Source of the DNA: Streptomyces phytophilus
GTDB lineage: Bacteria > Actinomycetota > Actinomycetes > Streptomycetales > Streptomycetaceae
Length of the DNA: 35,963 nt
NCBI RefSeq assembly: GCF_013870535.1
Contig: NZ_JACBXC010000007.1
Location: 1-35,963 of the forward strand
Reading direction: 5' to 3'
Part shown: positions 17,474-26,900 of the stretch, piece by piece
Layout: each line of letters starts with the position of its first letter
Numbering within the stretch: the stretch's first letter is position 1
Made by a program: the position numbers and the translations under genes
The notes under the pieces: generated by a model
What the model saw: only the letters and a program-made list of their open reading frames with translations
Told to the model about the DNA's origin: nothing
The model's database searches: none

Positions 17474-18190
17474 TCAGGCCGCCGAGGCCGCGGGCACACC
17501 CGGCCTGCTGCGCACAGCGGAGAGGAACGCCTTGAGGATCTTGTGCTCGGCGCCCGGCGCGGACGACAGCTCGGGCTGGAAGAGGCTGCCCATGAAGAAG
17601 GGGTGGCCGGTGATCTCCAGGGCGCGGGCCGCACCGTCGCCGTCCCAGGCGCTGAACCGCAGGTCGCCCTGGTTGGCCGCGTCCATGAAGGAGTCCGCCA
17701 GCCCGTAGTCGCAGTGGAAGATCTCCTCCACCTCGGTCGTGCCGTAGATGCCGGCGAGGTGGGAGCCTTCTTTGACCTTCAGCGGGGCCTTCTCTCCGCG
17801 GAAGGAACACGTCAGCGGCGTGACCAGGGGCATCAGCTTCTCCGGGTCTTCGTCCACGCCCTCTGCCTCCGGCAGGTGCAGGACGTTCTGCGCGTGTTCG
17901 ACGAGGGCGCTGAAGAAGCCCCCGCAGGTGCCGAGAAACGGCAACCGGTTCTCGCGTGCGTACCGGACGGCGATGTGCACGCCCTTCTGGTTGAAGTACG
18001 GAGCTCCGGGCACCACCCAGATGCCGTCCCAGCCCGCCAGCGCGGATGCGTCGTGGATGTCGGTGGTCGGGATCCACTCCGTGGTCAGGTCCCACCGCTC
18101 GCGCATCGCGTCGATCCTGGGGTGGGACGGCTCGTCGTGATTGCCGCGATCGCCCACCAGGGCAAGGCGTGGCTGAGTAGAGACTGACAT
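17474..18190 (-). CDS. class I glutamine-amidotransferase-like protein (CTP synthase C-domain type)
   Basis: 238 residues matching only the C-terminal amidotransferase half of CTP synthase; the synthetase domain is absent. The start RLALVGDRGNHDEPSHPRI and the GIWVVPGAPYFNQKG loop are CTP-synthase-like. The nucleophile elbow is GTCGGF with Cys89. The usual HPE motif of the catalytic triad reads QPE (Gln205, Glu207), so the catalytic histidine is replaced by glutamine and normal glutaminase activity is doubtful. It is the first gene of the minus-strand operon that continues into the Mo enzyme, EPSPS-like and PGM-like genes. CTP-synthase-like genes have been noted in arsenopolyketide clusters; their role is unclear to me. 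Confidence 0.8.
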   Translation of the reverse strand: MSVSTQPRLALVGDRGNHDEPSHPRIDAMRERWDLTTEWIPTTDIHDASALAGWDGIWVVPGAPYFNQKGVHIAVRYARENRLPFLGTCGGFFSALVEHAQNVLHLPEAEGVDEDPEKLMPLVTPLTCSFRGEKAPLKVKEGSHLAGIYGTTEVEEIFHCDYGLADSFMDAANQGDLRFSAWDGDGAARALEITGHPFFMGSLFQPELSSAPGAEHKILKAFLSAVRSRPGVPAASAA

Positions 18191-18503
18191 CGTTTCCCCC
18201 TTTGTGGTTCGACAGGCCCGGGAACCAGCCGCCGCCAGTGACTGATTTCCAGCCTCGTGTGCGGAGCCGGACGTGTGCCGAACGCGTCCGACTACGCAGT
18301 TGTCATCGGGTTCGAGGTGGCGTCAGGTCCGTGCCGCCATGCACGGACCTCATGGAAGACGAAGGTGTGTGGGCGCTACCGCGGTGCCGTCGGCGGTGCG
18401 GCTGCCAGCAATTTCCTGCCGGATGTACGCATCTGTTCCATCCCCCTGGCACCTCGTGCGAGACCTTCTGCACGGAACCCCGTGCTGCTTCTCGGTCAAT
18501 TTA

Positions 18504-18526
18504 TCGATGACGGTCGAAGTATTCGA
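18504..18526. promoter_or_regulatory. TCGA-N6-TCGA motif in the divergent region
   Basis: TCGA (18504-18507), six bases TGACGG, then TCGA (18514-18517); a third TCGA at 18523-18526 makes the nested palindrome TCGAA-GTA-TTCGA (18514-18526). Same spacing as the arsI leader motif (7199-7212) and the motif upstream of the PKS (30825-30838). Candidate operator. Confidence 0.4.
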
Positions 18527-18728
18527 GGGTCCCGTACGCGGCGGGGAAAGATTTGCGCCAACTCTCCGAGACTCCATGCGACTTCCTCCCGGCGCGGCGC
18601 TCCATCCGGCAGCCGACCCCGGCGGCCCGGCCCGCACGCCCTTTGCGCACATCAGCGCGGGAGTGCACCGATCAGCCGGGGGAATCCTGAGGTCACGGGG
18701 CAGATGGCTGGAATTAGCGCACAACACA

Positions 18729-18764
18729 CGCCCCTATCAACAGCCATCGCTGTTGATAGGGGCG
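18729..18764. promoter_or_regulatory. perfect 16-bp palindrome overlapping the exporter promoter
   Basis: CGCCCCTATCAACAGC (18729-18744) and its exact complement (18749-18764) flank the 4-nt loop CATC. The right arm holds TTGATA (18753-18758), a possible -35 box, with TAGATA (18774-18779) as a possible -10 box 15 nt downstream; the spacing is short. It may be an operator for the ArsR of this transcript, or a transcriptional hairpin. Confidence 0.55.
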
Positions 18765-18839
18765 AGAGCTGTTTAGATACGGCTGGTCGGCCCCGACCTC
18801 CCGCGGGGACCACGCCCGTTGCGTCCGAGGAGAGCGTGA

Positions 18840-20405
18840 GTGAACAGCTCCACCGGCCATCCACGCCGATGGCAGATCCTGAACGTCCTGTGCCTGAGCC
18901 TGGTACTGATCGGCCTGGACACCCTCATCCTGAATCTGGCCCTGCCCAGCATCCAGAAGGATCTGGATGCCACCAGCAGTCAGCTCCAGTGGATGGTCGA
19001 CTCGTACGCCCTGGCCTTCGGCGGACTGCTGCTCATGGCCGGCGGCCTGTCCGACCGGTTCGGCCGCAAGAGGCTGCTGTCGATCGGTCTGGCCGCCTTC
19101 GCGCTGACCAGCCTGGGCGCCGCGTTCGCCGCCGGCGCCGAGGCGCTGATCACGTTCCGCGCCCTGATGGGCATCTCGGCGGCGCTGATGATGCCCGCCA
19201 CCCTGGCCATCATCAAGGACGTCTTCCCGCGCGAGGAGCAGGGCAAGGCCATCGGCATCTGGTCCGGTGCCGCCGCCGTCGGCGTCCCGCTCGGCCCGCT
19301 CGTCAGCGGCCTGCTGCTGGAGCACTTCTGGTGGGGCTCGATGTTCCTCATCAACGTCCCGCTGGCCGCCATCGCCCTGATCGGCGCCGCCAAGTTGATC
19401 CCCGAGTCCAAGGCGGCGGACCATCCCGGGCTGGACCTGGTCGGCGCCCTGCTCTCGGTGGGCGGCCTGGTCGCCATCGTCTACGGGCTGGTCGAGGCGC
19501 CGCACAACGGCTGGGGTGACATCGTCACGCTCGGCTCCCTGTTCGCGGGCGTCGCCCTGATGGTCGCCTTCGTGGCCTGGGAGCGGCACACGGCCCACCC
19601 CATGCTCGACGTCGGCCTGTTCCTCAACGCCCGCTACGGCGGCGGCGCCCTGGCGATCGCCTGCACCTCCTTCGGCCTGTACAGCGGCCTGTATCTGCTC
19701 ACCCAGTACCTCCAGTCGGTACTGGAGCTGGACCCCCTGGGCGCCGGGCTGCGGATGCTCGCCATCGGCACGATGATGATCGGTGCCCCGCTGTCGGCGA
19801 AGCTCGTGGAACGGGCCGGCCTGAAGGCCACGGTGGTGTTCGGGCTGCTGCTGTGCGCCGTCGGCATGGGCATCCTGGCCGGCCTGTCCGTCGACGACGA
19901 GAACCAGGCCCTGCTCGGTCTCGCCGTGTTCGGCCTGGGCATGGGCATCGCCCTGCCGGCCGCGGTCGACGCGATCCTGGTCGTCTCCGCCGCCCGCCAA
20001 GCGGGCGCCGGCTCCGCGGTGGCGGATGTCGGCATGCAGGTCGGCGGCGCGCTCGGCATCGCCATCAGCGGCAGTGTGGTCACCACCCTCTACCGCGACG
20101 ACCTGCCCCAGGCCGCCCGACTGCCCGGCGAGGCCGGGGCGGCGGTCCGCGAGTCCCTGGCGGGCGCCTCCGCCACCGCCGAGCAACTCGGCGGTACGGC
20201 GGGCCGCCGGGTGCTGGACGCCGCGCAGCATTCCTTCGTCGGCGGCTTCGCCACCACGTTGATGATCGCCGTCGGCGTCGCGGTCGCGGGAGCGCTCACC
20301 ACGGCATTCGTCCTGCCCCGGGCCCGCGTGGCCGAGGACGACGCCACCGCGCGGGCCGAAGTCGCCGCCCCCGGCGGCAAGGCGGACTCCCCGGCCTCCT
20401 CCTAG
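18840..20405 (+). CDS. MFS drug exporter, DHA2 (EmrB/QacA) type
   Basis: 521 residues with about 14 hydrophobic spans. The loop motif GGLSDRFGRKRLL (motif A) and AAAVGVPLGPLVSGLLL (motif C, the antiporter signature) place it among proton-driven drug exporters. The first span contains LVLIGLDTLILNLALPSIQ, typical of DHA2. GTG start at 18840 with GAGGAG (18827-18832) 7 nt upstream. An ArsR regulator follows on the same strand 110 bp downstream, so expression is probably arsenic-responsive. Lying between the two biosynthetic operons, it is the best candidate for export of the finished organoarsenic product. Confidence 0.92.
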   Translation: MNSSTGHPRRWQILNVLCLSLVLIGLDTLILNLALPSIQKDLDATSSQLQWMVDSYALAFGGLLLMAGGLSDRFGRKRLLSIGLAAFALTSLGAAFAAGAEALITFRALMGISAALMMPATLAIIKDVFPREEQGKAIGIWSGAAAVGVPLGPLVSGLLLEHFWWGSMFLINVPLAAIALIGAAKLIPESKAADHPGLDLVGALLSVGGLVAIVYGLVEAPHNGWGDIVTLGSLFAGVALMVAFVAWERHTAHPMLDVGLFLNARYGGGALAIACTSFGLYSGLYLLTQYLQSVLELDPLGAGLRMLAIGTMMIGAPLSAKLVERAGLKATVVFGLLLCAVGMGILAGLSVDDENQALLGLAVFGLGMGIALPAAVDAILVVSAARQAGAGSAVADVGMQVGGALGIAISGSVVTTLYRDDLPQAARLPGEAGAAVRESLAGASATAEQLGGTAGRRVLDAAQHSFVGGFATTLMIAVGVAVAGALTTAFVLPRARVAEDDATARAEVAAPGGKADSPASS

Positions 20406-20515
20406 GTTCGGGGAGAGCGAGGGTGCGTAGGATTGAACCCGCGGTCCCCATCGACTCACCCGGCGTGGCGGGTCCATGGCCGGACGGCAGGTACAGGGGT
20501 GAGAGGAAGGTGACG

Positions 20516-20917
20516 ATGGCCCGGCCGGCGAAGTTGAGGGTCGCGGTCAGCGATCCCGCCCAGTGGATCGGCGAACGCGAGCGGGCCCGGATGCTGGCGC
20601 CCAAGCTGCGCGCGCTGGCCGACGAGACGCGGCTGATGCTGATCCTGCTGATCGCGCAGCGTCCGCGTACGGTCAAGGAGTTGCAGGAGGCCACGGGCCT
20701 GAGCCAGACGCTGGTCAGTCATCATCTGGCACCCTTGCGCGAGCAGGAACTCGTCGAGGCCGTTCCCAAGGGCCGCAGCAACCAGTACGTGATGTGCTGT
20801 CAGACCCTGGCCGAGCCGCTGCGTATGTTCGCCAGCCTGGCGGCCATGGACCCCGAGACGGTGGCGGCCTGCCTCCAGCCCGAGGCCGACCAGGCAGGCA
20901 CCGTACAGAACGCCTGA
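20516..20917 (+). CDS. ArsR-family regulator next to the exporter
   Basis: 133 residues. Winged-helix repressor: LRALADETRLMLILLIAQ (first helices), VKELQEATGLSQTLVSHHLAPLREQELV (recognition region) and GRSNQYVMCC (wing and last helix). The only cysteines in the core are the adjacent pair in VMCCQT, placed unlike those of the other ArsR proteins in this window, so its inducer may be a different arsenic species or the pathway product. ATG 20516 is chosen because AGGAAGG ends 5 nt upstream; GTG 20510 is possible but lies inside that site. Probably co-transcribed with the DHA2 exporter. Confidence 0.88.
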   Translation: MARPAKLRVAVSDPAQWIGERERARMLAPKLRALADETRLMLILLIAQRPRTVKELQEATGLSQTLVSHHLAPLREQELVEAVPKGRSNQYVMCCQTLAEPLRMFASLAAMDPETVAACLQPEADQAGTVQNA

Positions 20918-20933
20918 CGCCCGGCACGAGCGC

Positions 20934-20979
20934 GTCCGGCCGGTGCCCTCTCGCATCCGCGAAGGGGCACCGGCCGGAC
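20934..20979. terminator. bidirectional hairpin between arsR and the decarboxylase gene
   Basis: A perfect 15-bp stem, GTCCGGCCGGTGCCC (20934-20948) with its complement at 20965-20979, around a 16-nt loop that holds a smaller TCGC/GCGA stem. It lies 16 nt after the arsR stop and 14 nt beyond the end of the converging decarboxylase gene. Confidence 0.85.
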
Positions 20980-20992
20980 GGCAGGCGACGGT

Positions 20993-22096
20993 CTACTGCT
21001 GAAGGCTGTCCTGGAAGCGGTCCCGGATGTCCAGGGGACTCAGGGCGTTGGTCGCCCGCGGCGGGATCGCGCCAGTGCGCGGCAGCGTCGTCACACTGAT
21101 CAGATGCGGCCCCGGGGCCGCGCGTGCACTCTCCATCGCGGACCGCAGGGTGTCCCGGGTGTCGCAGGCGGCCGCGCTCGCGTAGCCGGCCGCCAGCGCC
21201 GCCTGCGGGAACGAGGTGGTCGCCGACGTGGTCGCCTGCCCGCCCGTCGACTCGTGCACGCGGTTGTCGAGTACGACGTGGATCAGGTTGCCGGGCGCCG
21301 CGTGGCCGATCATCGACAGCGCGCCCAGGTGCATCAGCAGCGCACCGTCCCCGTCCAGGACCACCACCGTCCGCTCCGGATGCGTCAGTGCCACTCCCAG
21401 GCCGAGCGAGGAGGCGTGGCCCATCGAGCCCTGCATGTAGAAGTTGCCCGGTGCGTCGGCGACGGCGAACGCGTCACGGCCGGTGTAGCCGGTGGTGGCG
21501 ACGACGGCCGCCTCCGGCACAGCGGCCGTGACGACACGGATGGCCTCCGCCGCCTCAAGCCCCTCGGCCGGGGCGGCGCCGGTTGCCGCGGCCTTGCCGA
21601 TCGCGCCGCGCTCCACCAGGACGAACGGGGCCCGCTGCGCGGCCAGGTCCTGCTCCGCCTTCGCCAGGATCGCCGCGAACTCCTCCGTGCCGTCCTCGGC
21701 GTACAGGGTGTAGTGGGGGGTGTCGACGCTGTCGAGCAGACCGGGAGTCGCCGGTCCCATCACCGCGTGCTGGGGTTCGTCGGTGGCCGGGTCGGGCCAG
21801 CCGCGCAGGCTCGTGAAGGTCAGGATCGGCAGCCGGTAGGTCATCACCAGCGAGGTGAGCGGGTTGATGAGGTTGCCCAGGCCGGAGTTCTGCAGCATCA
21901 CGTACGCGCGCCGGCCGCCGAGCGCGGCGCCCGCGGCCACCGCCAGGGCGCTGCCCTCGTTCGGGGCCGGGACGTACGCGCCGGGCCGGTTGCTGAGGTG
22001 GGCGATGGGGCCGCCGAAGTGGGAGCAGGGCACGCCGCTGGCCAGGGAGAACCCGCGGTCGGCGAGCAGGTCGCAGAAGTCTGGTGCGGAGATCAT
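20993..22096 (-). CDS. ThDP-dependent phosphonopyruvate-decarboxylase-like enzyme, candidate arsonopyruvate decarboxylase
   Basis: 367 residues, the length of phosphonopyruvate decarboxylases. ThDP enzyme: catalytic Glu47 (APNEGSALAVAAG), the family segment LQNSGLGNLINPLTSL (68-83) and the ThDP/Mg loop from Gly249-Asp250-Gly251 to Asn278 (VVLDNRVHESTGGQ). In phosphonate pathways this family pulls the unfavourable mutase step by decarboxylating phosphonopyruvate to phosphonoacetaldehyde. Here, with the PGM-like mutase and arsenic genes, the expected reaction is arsonopyruvate to arsonoacetaldehyde. Its ATG overlaps the DedA stop by 4 nt; it is the last gene of the PKS operon. No classical PEP mutase is encoded nearby, which favours an arsenic rather than phosphonate substrate. 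Confidence 0.88.
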   Translation of the reverse strand: MISAPDFCDLLADRGFSLASGVPCSHFGGPIAHLSNRPGAYVPAPNEGSALAVAAGAALGGRRAYVMLQNSGLGNLINPLTSLVMTYRLPILTFTSLRGWPDPATDEPQHAVMGPATPGLLDSVDTPHYTLYAEDGTEEFAAILAKAEQDLAAQRAPFVLVERGAIGKAAATGAAPAEGLEAAEAIRVVTAAVPEAAVVATTGYTGRDAFAVADAPGNFYMQGSMGHASSLGLGVALTHPERTVVVLDGDGALLMHLGALSMIGHAAPGNLIHVVLDNRVHESTGGQATTSATTSFPQAALAAGYASAAACDTRDTLRSAMESARAAPGPHLISVTTLPRTGAIPPRATNALSPLDIRDRFQDSLQQ

Positions 22097-22788
22097 GGGC
22101 GGGGAAGCTCCGTTTCCGGTGCGGCGGTCGCGGTCGTGTCCGTCTGGAGCCTTGCGGCCTTGGCGCTGCGGGCGCGGCGGCGCATGCGTATGCCCTCGAT
22201 GATGATCGGGATGCCGGAGACGAGGACGATGCCGATGACGATGAACTCGATGTTGTCGCGGACGAACTCCACCTGGCCCAGGTAGTAGCCGACCAGGGTG
22301 AGGCTGACCGACCACAGGACGGCGCCGAGCACGTTGAAGAGGAAGAAGGTGCGGTACGCCATCCTCCCCACCCCGGCGGTGATGGGGATGAAGGTGCGGA
22401 AGACGGGCACGAAGCGGGCCATGACCAGCGCCTTGGGGCCGTGCTTCGCCATGAAGGCGTGGGCGCGTTCGGCGTTCTCCTGCTTGAAGAAGCGGGAGTT
22501 GGGCCTGCGGAACAGGGCGCCGCCCACCTTGCGGCCGAAGGCGTAGCCGAACTGGTCGCCCAGGACGGCCGCGACCGCGATGGCCAGCATGACCAGCCAG
22601 AGCGGCTGGTGGAGGATCTGGTCGTTGGCCACGAGCAGTCCGGACGTGAACAGCAGCGAGTCGCCGGGCAGGAAGAAGCAGACGATCAGCCCGGATTCGG
22701 CGAAGACGGTGGCCATGATGCCCAGCAGCCCGAAGGTGGAGATCAGGGCTTCGGCGTCGAGCAGGGGTGATGCGGCGAGTTGTGGCAC
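22093..22788 (-). CDS. DedA-family membrane protein
   Basis: 231 residues. DedA/SNARE-associated family: an early hydrophobic span with FAESGLIVCFFLPGDSLLFTSGLL (about 31-54), then GDQFGYAFGRKVG and the second re-entrant motif RFVPVFRTFIPITAGVGRM. DedA proteins flip lipid carriers or support envelope homeostasis; some have been tied to metalloid resistance. GTG start at 22788 with a weak leader. Its stop overlaps the decarboxylase ATG (4 nt), so it is produced in step with a biosynthetic enzyme, suggesting a role in tolerance to, or movement of, the organoarsenic lipid-like product. Confidence 0.85.
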   Translation of the reverse strand: MPQLAASPLLDAEALISTFGLLGIMATVFAESGLIVCFFLPGDSLLFTSGLLVANDQILHQPLWLVMLAIAVAAVLGDQFGYAFGRKVGGALFRRPNSRFFKQENAERAHAFMAKHGPKALVMARFVPVFRTFIPITAGVGRMAYRTFFLFNVLGAVLWSVSLTLVGYYLGQVEFVRDNIEFIVIGIVLVSGIPIIIEGIRMRRRARSAKAARLQTDTTATAAPETELPRP

Positions 22789-22827
22789 GGATGCCCCCGG
22801 GGTCGGTGGTGGGAAGGAGCGGACAGG

Positions 22828-22861
22828 CCGCCCGCCGGCCCTCGGCGGGGCCGGCGGGCGG
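22828..22861. terminator. strong hairpin inside the PKS operon
   Basis: A 14-bp stem, CCGCCCGCCGGCCC (22828-22841) with its complement at 22848-22861, around loop TCGGCG. It lies 7 nt after the KAS III stop and 40 nt before the DedA start, both on the minus strand. It could attenuate transcription from PKS-KAS III into DedA-decarboxylase, or protect the upstream message from decay. Confidence 0.55.
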
Positions 22862-22868
22862 GCAGGAG

Positions 22869-23909
22869 TCAGGCGGCGGCCCAGACGGGGCGCCGATCGA
22901 CGCGGACGACGGCGCAGGTGATGGAGACCCCGCCGCCGTGGGCCACGATCAGGACGTGGTCTCCGGGCCCCACCTGCCCGGTCTCCACCAGGTGGGTCAG
23001 GCCCACGATCTGGTCGTTGACCGTCAGGTGGCCGAGGTTGCGGCCGAAGTCGAGGAGCCCTTGCTCCGGGGACAGGCCCATGGGGTCGAGGATGACCTTC
23101 AGGTAGCTCTCCTGGCCGGTGAAGACGTGGCAGACGCGGGTGACGTCGCCCGGCTCCAGACCCGCCTCGGCCAGGGTGCGCAGCGCGATCTCGGTGCGCA
23201 GCTCGCCCTGGCGGCGTACGACTTCCGCGACGGTCTCCTCCAGGCCGCCGGCGGCGGCCAGCCGCTCCTTGAAGTCCATGCCCCGGCCGACCGTCGCCGA
23301 CGGCGGGAAGAGCGGCTCGTTGCCCCGGTACTGCTCCTCCACCTCGGCGGTGGAACCGGTGTTGATCGACAGCAGGCTCGCGAAGCCGTCGGCCTTCGAC
23401 AGCAGCACGGCGCTGCCCGCGTCGCCCAGCACGCCGTTCTGGATGCCGAACGCCCAGCGGTTGAAGTTCGGGGTGCCGACGTTGTCGGCGCCCGTCACGA
23501 GGGCGGCGGTGCGCTCGGGTACGGCCTTCAGGTAGCAGGCGGCCAGTTCCAGGGAGCCGACCATGCCGCTGCACGCCTGCCAGACGCGGAAGGACGGTAC
23601 GTCGCGGTCCGTGAGGTGGCGCAGGATGTAGTGCTGGGGTGACCAGCCTTCGGGGCCCTGCTCGTGGCCGCAGGCGTGGATGTGCATGTCGATGTCGTGC
23701 GGGTGGAGTGCGGAGCGTTCCATCGCCTGGCGGGCGGCGGCGACCGCCATGTCGGGGGCGGGCATGTCGTCGGCCACCGCGGCGCCGGTCCAGCCGTAGA
23801 ACTCGCAGTCCTCTGCGTCGTACAGACCCAGCGCCACGGCCTTGCGGGCGTCGACGCTCTCCGGGACGTAGGTGCCGAGTCCGGCGATGCGGATGTCGGT
23901 GGTCTTCAT
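22869..23909 (-). CDS. KAS III-like ketosynthase/acyltransferase
   Basis: 346 residues. Thiolase fold with active Cys113 (WQACSGMVG), His261 (CHVFTGQESYL) and Asn291 in GRNLGHLTVND. The GHL stretch after the Asn, with an aspartate at 299, resembles KAS III-like enzymes that transfer acyl groups to hydroxyls (the CerJ/ChlB3 kind) rather than priming fatty acid synthases. It follows the PKS by 29 nt in the same operon, and the PKS has no thioesterase. It is therefore a good candidate for releasing the chain as an ester of a hydroxyethyl arsonate; starter-unit supply is the alternative. Confidence 0.85.
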   Translation of the reverse strand: MKTTDIRIAGLGTYVPESVDARKAVALGLYDAEDCEFYGWTGAAVADDMPAPDMAVAAARQAMERSALHPHDIDMHIHACGHEQGPEGWSPQHYILRHLTDRDVPSFRVWQACSGMVGSLELAACYLKAVPERTAALVTGADNVGTPNFNRWAFGIQNGVLGDAGSAVLLSKADGFASLLSINTGSTAEVEEQYRGNEPLFPPSATVGRGMDFKERLAAAGGLEETVAEVVRRQGELRTEIALRTLAEAGLEPGDVTRVCHVFTGQESYLKVILDPMGLSPEQGLLDFGRNLGHLTVNDQIVGLTHLVETGQVGPGDHVLIVAHGGGVSITCAVVRVDRRPVWAAA

Positions 23910-23938
23910 GGGCAGTCGGTTCCTCGTCAGTCGCTCGG

Positions 23939-26900
23939 TCAGGCCAGGGCGTTCGCGGAGTCGAGTTCGTCGGCCAGGGCCTGGGCGACGGTGGTGATCG
24001 TGCCGTCCTTGAGGAGCTTCACCATCGGCAGCTTCACCTGGTACCGACGCTCGATGCGGTTGCGCAGCTCGACGGCCATGAGCGAGTCCATGCCCAGCTT
24101 GTTCAGCGGCCGGTTGACGTTCACCCGCTCCGGGCGCAGCCCCATCACGGTGGCGACCTCCTGCTTCAGGAAGTCCAGCGCTTCGGTGTCCGGTGCCGCC
24201 GCGGCCGGCGGTACCGCGGTGGCCGGCCGGGGCTCGGCGGCCGGTGCGAGAGAGGGCTGGGCCGCCTGCTCGTCAGGCACCTGCACCGCTGCCCGTTCGG
24301 CCGGCCGGGCGTCGGGGAGCAGGTGCGTCAGCAACGGCGCTTCGGCGGCCGCCGGGTAGGCCCGCGCCCAGGCGGGCCAGTCGGCCGGGAGCACCGCTGT
24401 GTGCACCAGTCCCTCGGCGAGGATCCTCCCCAGAAGTGCCAGCCCCTCGTCGGGGCTGAACGACGACATGCCCTGCGGCAGCAGGGTGCGCTGCTCCTGC
24501 TCTTCCTGCCGGTGGACCATGCCGACGCTCTCCCAGAAGCCCCAGTTGACGACGGTGGCGGGCAGCCGCTCCGCCTGCCGGTGGTGGGCCAGGGCGTCCA
24601 GGAAGGCGTTGCCGGCCGCGTACCCGCCGAGCATGGGCGAACTGAGCAGGGCGGAGCCGGAGGAGAACAGCACGAACGCCTCCACCGGCTCCCCGCGCAG
24701 CAGCCGGTGCAGGTTCCACGCGCCGGAGACCTTCGCGGCCAGCACCCGGTCCAGCTCGGTGCCGCTCATCTCGCTCAGCGGGGTGTAGTCGATGACCCCC
24801 GCGGCGTGGAAGACGCCGCGCACGGGAGGCAGGCCCGTACGGCGCCTGGCGGTGAGCAGCGCTTGCATGGCCGGTGCGTCGGCGACGTCGACGGCCTCGT
24901 ACGTCACGTTCACGCCGCGCTTCCGCAGCTCGTCCATCAAGGCCACCGAGGCGGCCTGCGGGTTGTCCTCGGCCAGGGGCGTGCCGGACTCGGGCAGCGG
25001 CCTGCGCCCGGTCAGCAGCAGGTGCCCGGCGCCCTGGTCGGCGAGCCACAGGGCCAGCCGGCCGCCTATGCCGCCCGCACCGCCGGTGACGAGGTACGTG
25101 CCGTCGGCGTGGACGGCGACGGGTCGGCCTCGTGGTGCGGTCACCGGCCCGGAGGCTGCCTCGTCGAAGGAGAGCACGATCTTGCCGGTGTGGCGGGACT
25201 GGGCCATCAGCCGGAAGGCGTCCGCGGCCTGCCCCGCCGGGTAGACCGTGTGCGGCAGCGGCTCAAGGGCGCCCCGGCCGACCAGGTCGGCGGCTGCCCG
25301 CAGCACCCGGCCGGCCCGCTGAGGGGCGTGCTGGATCATGTGGACGACGTCGACGGCGTGGAAGGACAGGTTGCGGGCGAACGCCCCCAGCGGCAGGGGG
25401 TTGTTGTCGAGGATGTCGCGCTTGCTGAGTTCCAGGTAGTGGCCGTACGGGGCCATCAGCGACAGGTTCGCCGCGACGGCCTCGCCGGGCAGGGTGTTGT
25501 AGACGGCGTCGAAGCCCGTCCCGCCGGCGGCCGCTTTGAACGTGTCGGCGAACGTGAGGCTCCGGGAGTCGGCGACCTGCTCGACACCCAGCTTGGTCAG
25601 CATCTCGCGCTTGGCGTCGCTGCCGGCGGTCGCGTAGATGTGCGCGCCCTTCCAGCGGGCGATGTTCATGGCGGCCCGGCCGGTGCCGCCGGTGGCGGAG
25701 TGGATGAGGACCTTCTGTCCGCGCTCCAGCCCGGCCAGGTCGACCAGGCTGTGGTACGCGGTGAGGTACGCGGCCGGCAGGGTGGCCGCTTCGGCCGCCG
25801 TCAGCCGCGCCGGCTGGGGCGCGGTCAGGCAGGCCCGGGTGACGACCTCGGAGGCCAGTGCGCCTTCGGCGAAGGCGATCACCTCGTCGCCCACCGCGAC
25901 GTCCGTGACGGTGTCGCCGGTCTCGGTGACCGTGCCGGCGCACTCCCAGCCCATCACCGGCGGCCGGTCGTCCTGGCCCGGGTACATGCCCAGGGAGAGC
26001 AGTACGTCGCGGTAGTTGACGCCGGCGTGGCTGACCCGGATGCGTACCTCGTCCGCGCCGAGGGCGCGCGGCATCCGTTCGGTCAGCCGCAGGTCGTCGA
26101 TGACGCCGGGTGCGGGCAGCGAGAGCGCCCGCGGCACGCCGGAGCCCGTGGCAGGCAGATCCGCCGGTACGAGCCTGGCGGCGAAGCGGCGTCCGTCGCG
26201 CAGGGCGACCTGGTCCTCGCCGTCCGGGTGCAGCAGCAGGTCGGCCAGGGCCGGGACGCTCGCGGCGGACCGGTCGAGGTCGACCAGGCGGGGGGTGAGC
26301 GCGGGGGCTTCGCCGGCGAGGGTGCGTACGAGACCCCAGGAGACGGCCTGGAAGGGGTGGCGTACCGCCTCGCCGACAGCCGTGGCCTGGGCGAGCTGGG
26401 TGATCACCCACAGCGGCGGGTGGCCGAGGGGGTGCCGCTCCAGCGCCCGGGTCAGGTGCAGGACGCTGTGGGCGGCGAGGAGTTGGGCACGGCCGACCTC
26501 GGCGGGTGTCGCGTCGAGGCCCGCCCGGGCGTCCAGGGACCAGAGGTGGAGGATGCCGCGGCAGGTGCCGTCGCGGGCGACGTCGCCGAGGATCTCGCGG
26601 TAGTGGTCCTCGTTCGACGGGTCGACGCGGTAGCGGTCGCCGCCTCCGGCGAAGGCGCCGGCACCGGCGGTGACGGCCACCACGCGCCGCCCGCGGCCCG
26701 TCAGCTCCCGTACCAGGGAGCGGCCCGCGGAACCGCTGTCGGTCAGGACGAGCCAGAAGCCGTTCGGGTCGGTGCCCGCCCCTCGACCGGCCGGGACGGG
26801 AGCGGGCTCCCAGGTCAGGGTGTGCAGCCAGTCTCCGTGGTCGCTGTCCGCGGGCGGCGGGGAAGAGGGCTCGGTCGTGTCGGTTGCGGTCACGGTGTCC

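Larger units (their letters stand above)
18191..18839. other. 650-bp divergent regulatory region
   Basis: Separates the minus-strand biosynthetic operon (starting 18190) from the plus-strand exporter (starting 18840). Short open frames exist on both strands, but none has a ribosome binding site or plausible protein. It contains the TCGA-N6-TCGA motif (18504-18517) in a locally AT-rich stretch (ATTTATCGATGAC) and a perfect 16-bp palindrome (18729-18764), so it is probably the main control region of the cluster. Confidence 0.6.

Noticed and set aside
14803-17535. 910-codon plus-strand open frame opposite the Mo oxidoreductase
   Set aside because: Antisense shadow. The minus strand encodes a full oxidoreductase with Tat signal and iron-sulfur motif.
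18202-18776. Short frames in the divergent region upstream of the exporter
   Set aside because: No ribosome binding sites, no protein-like composition, and they overlap regulatory motifs.
11916-22096. An ordinary phosphonate cluster
   Set aside because: The decarboxylase family is shared with phosphonate pathways, but no isocitrate-lyase-type PEP mutase is visible and arsenic genes surround everything.
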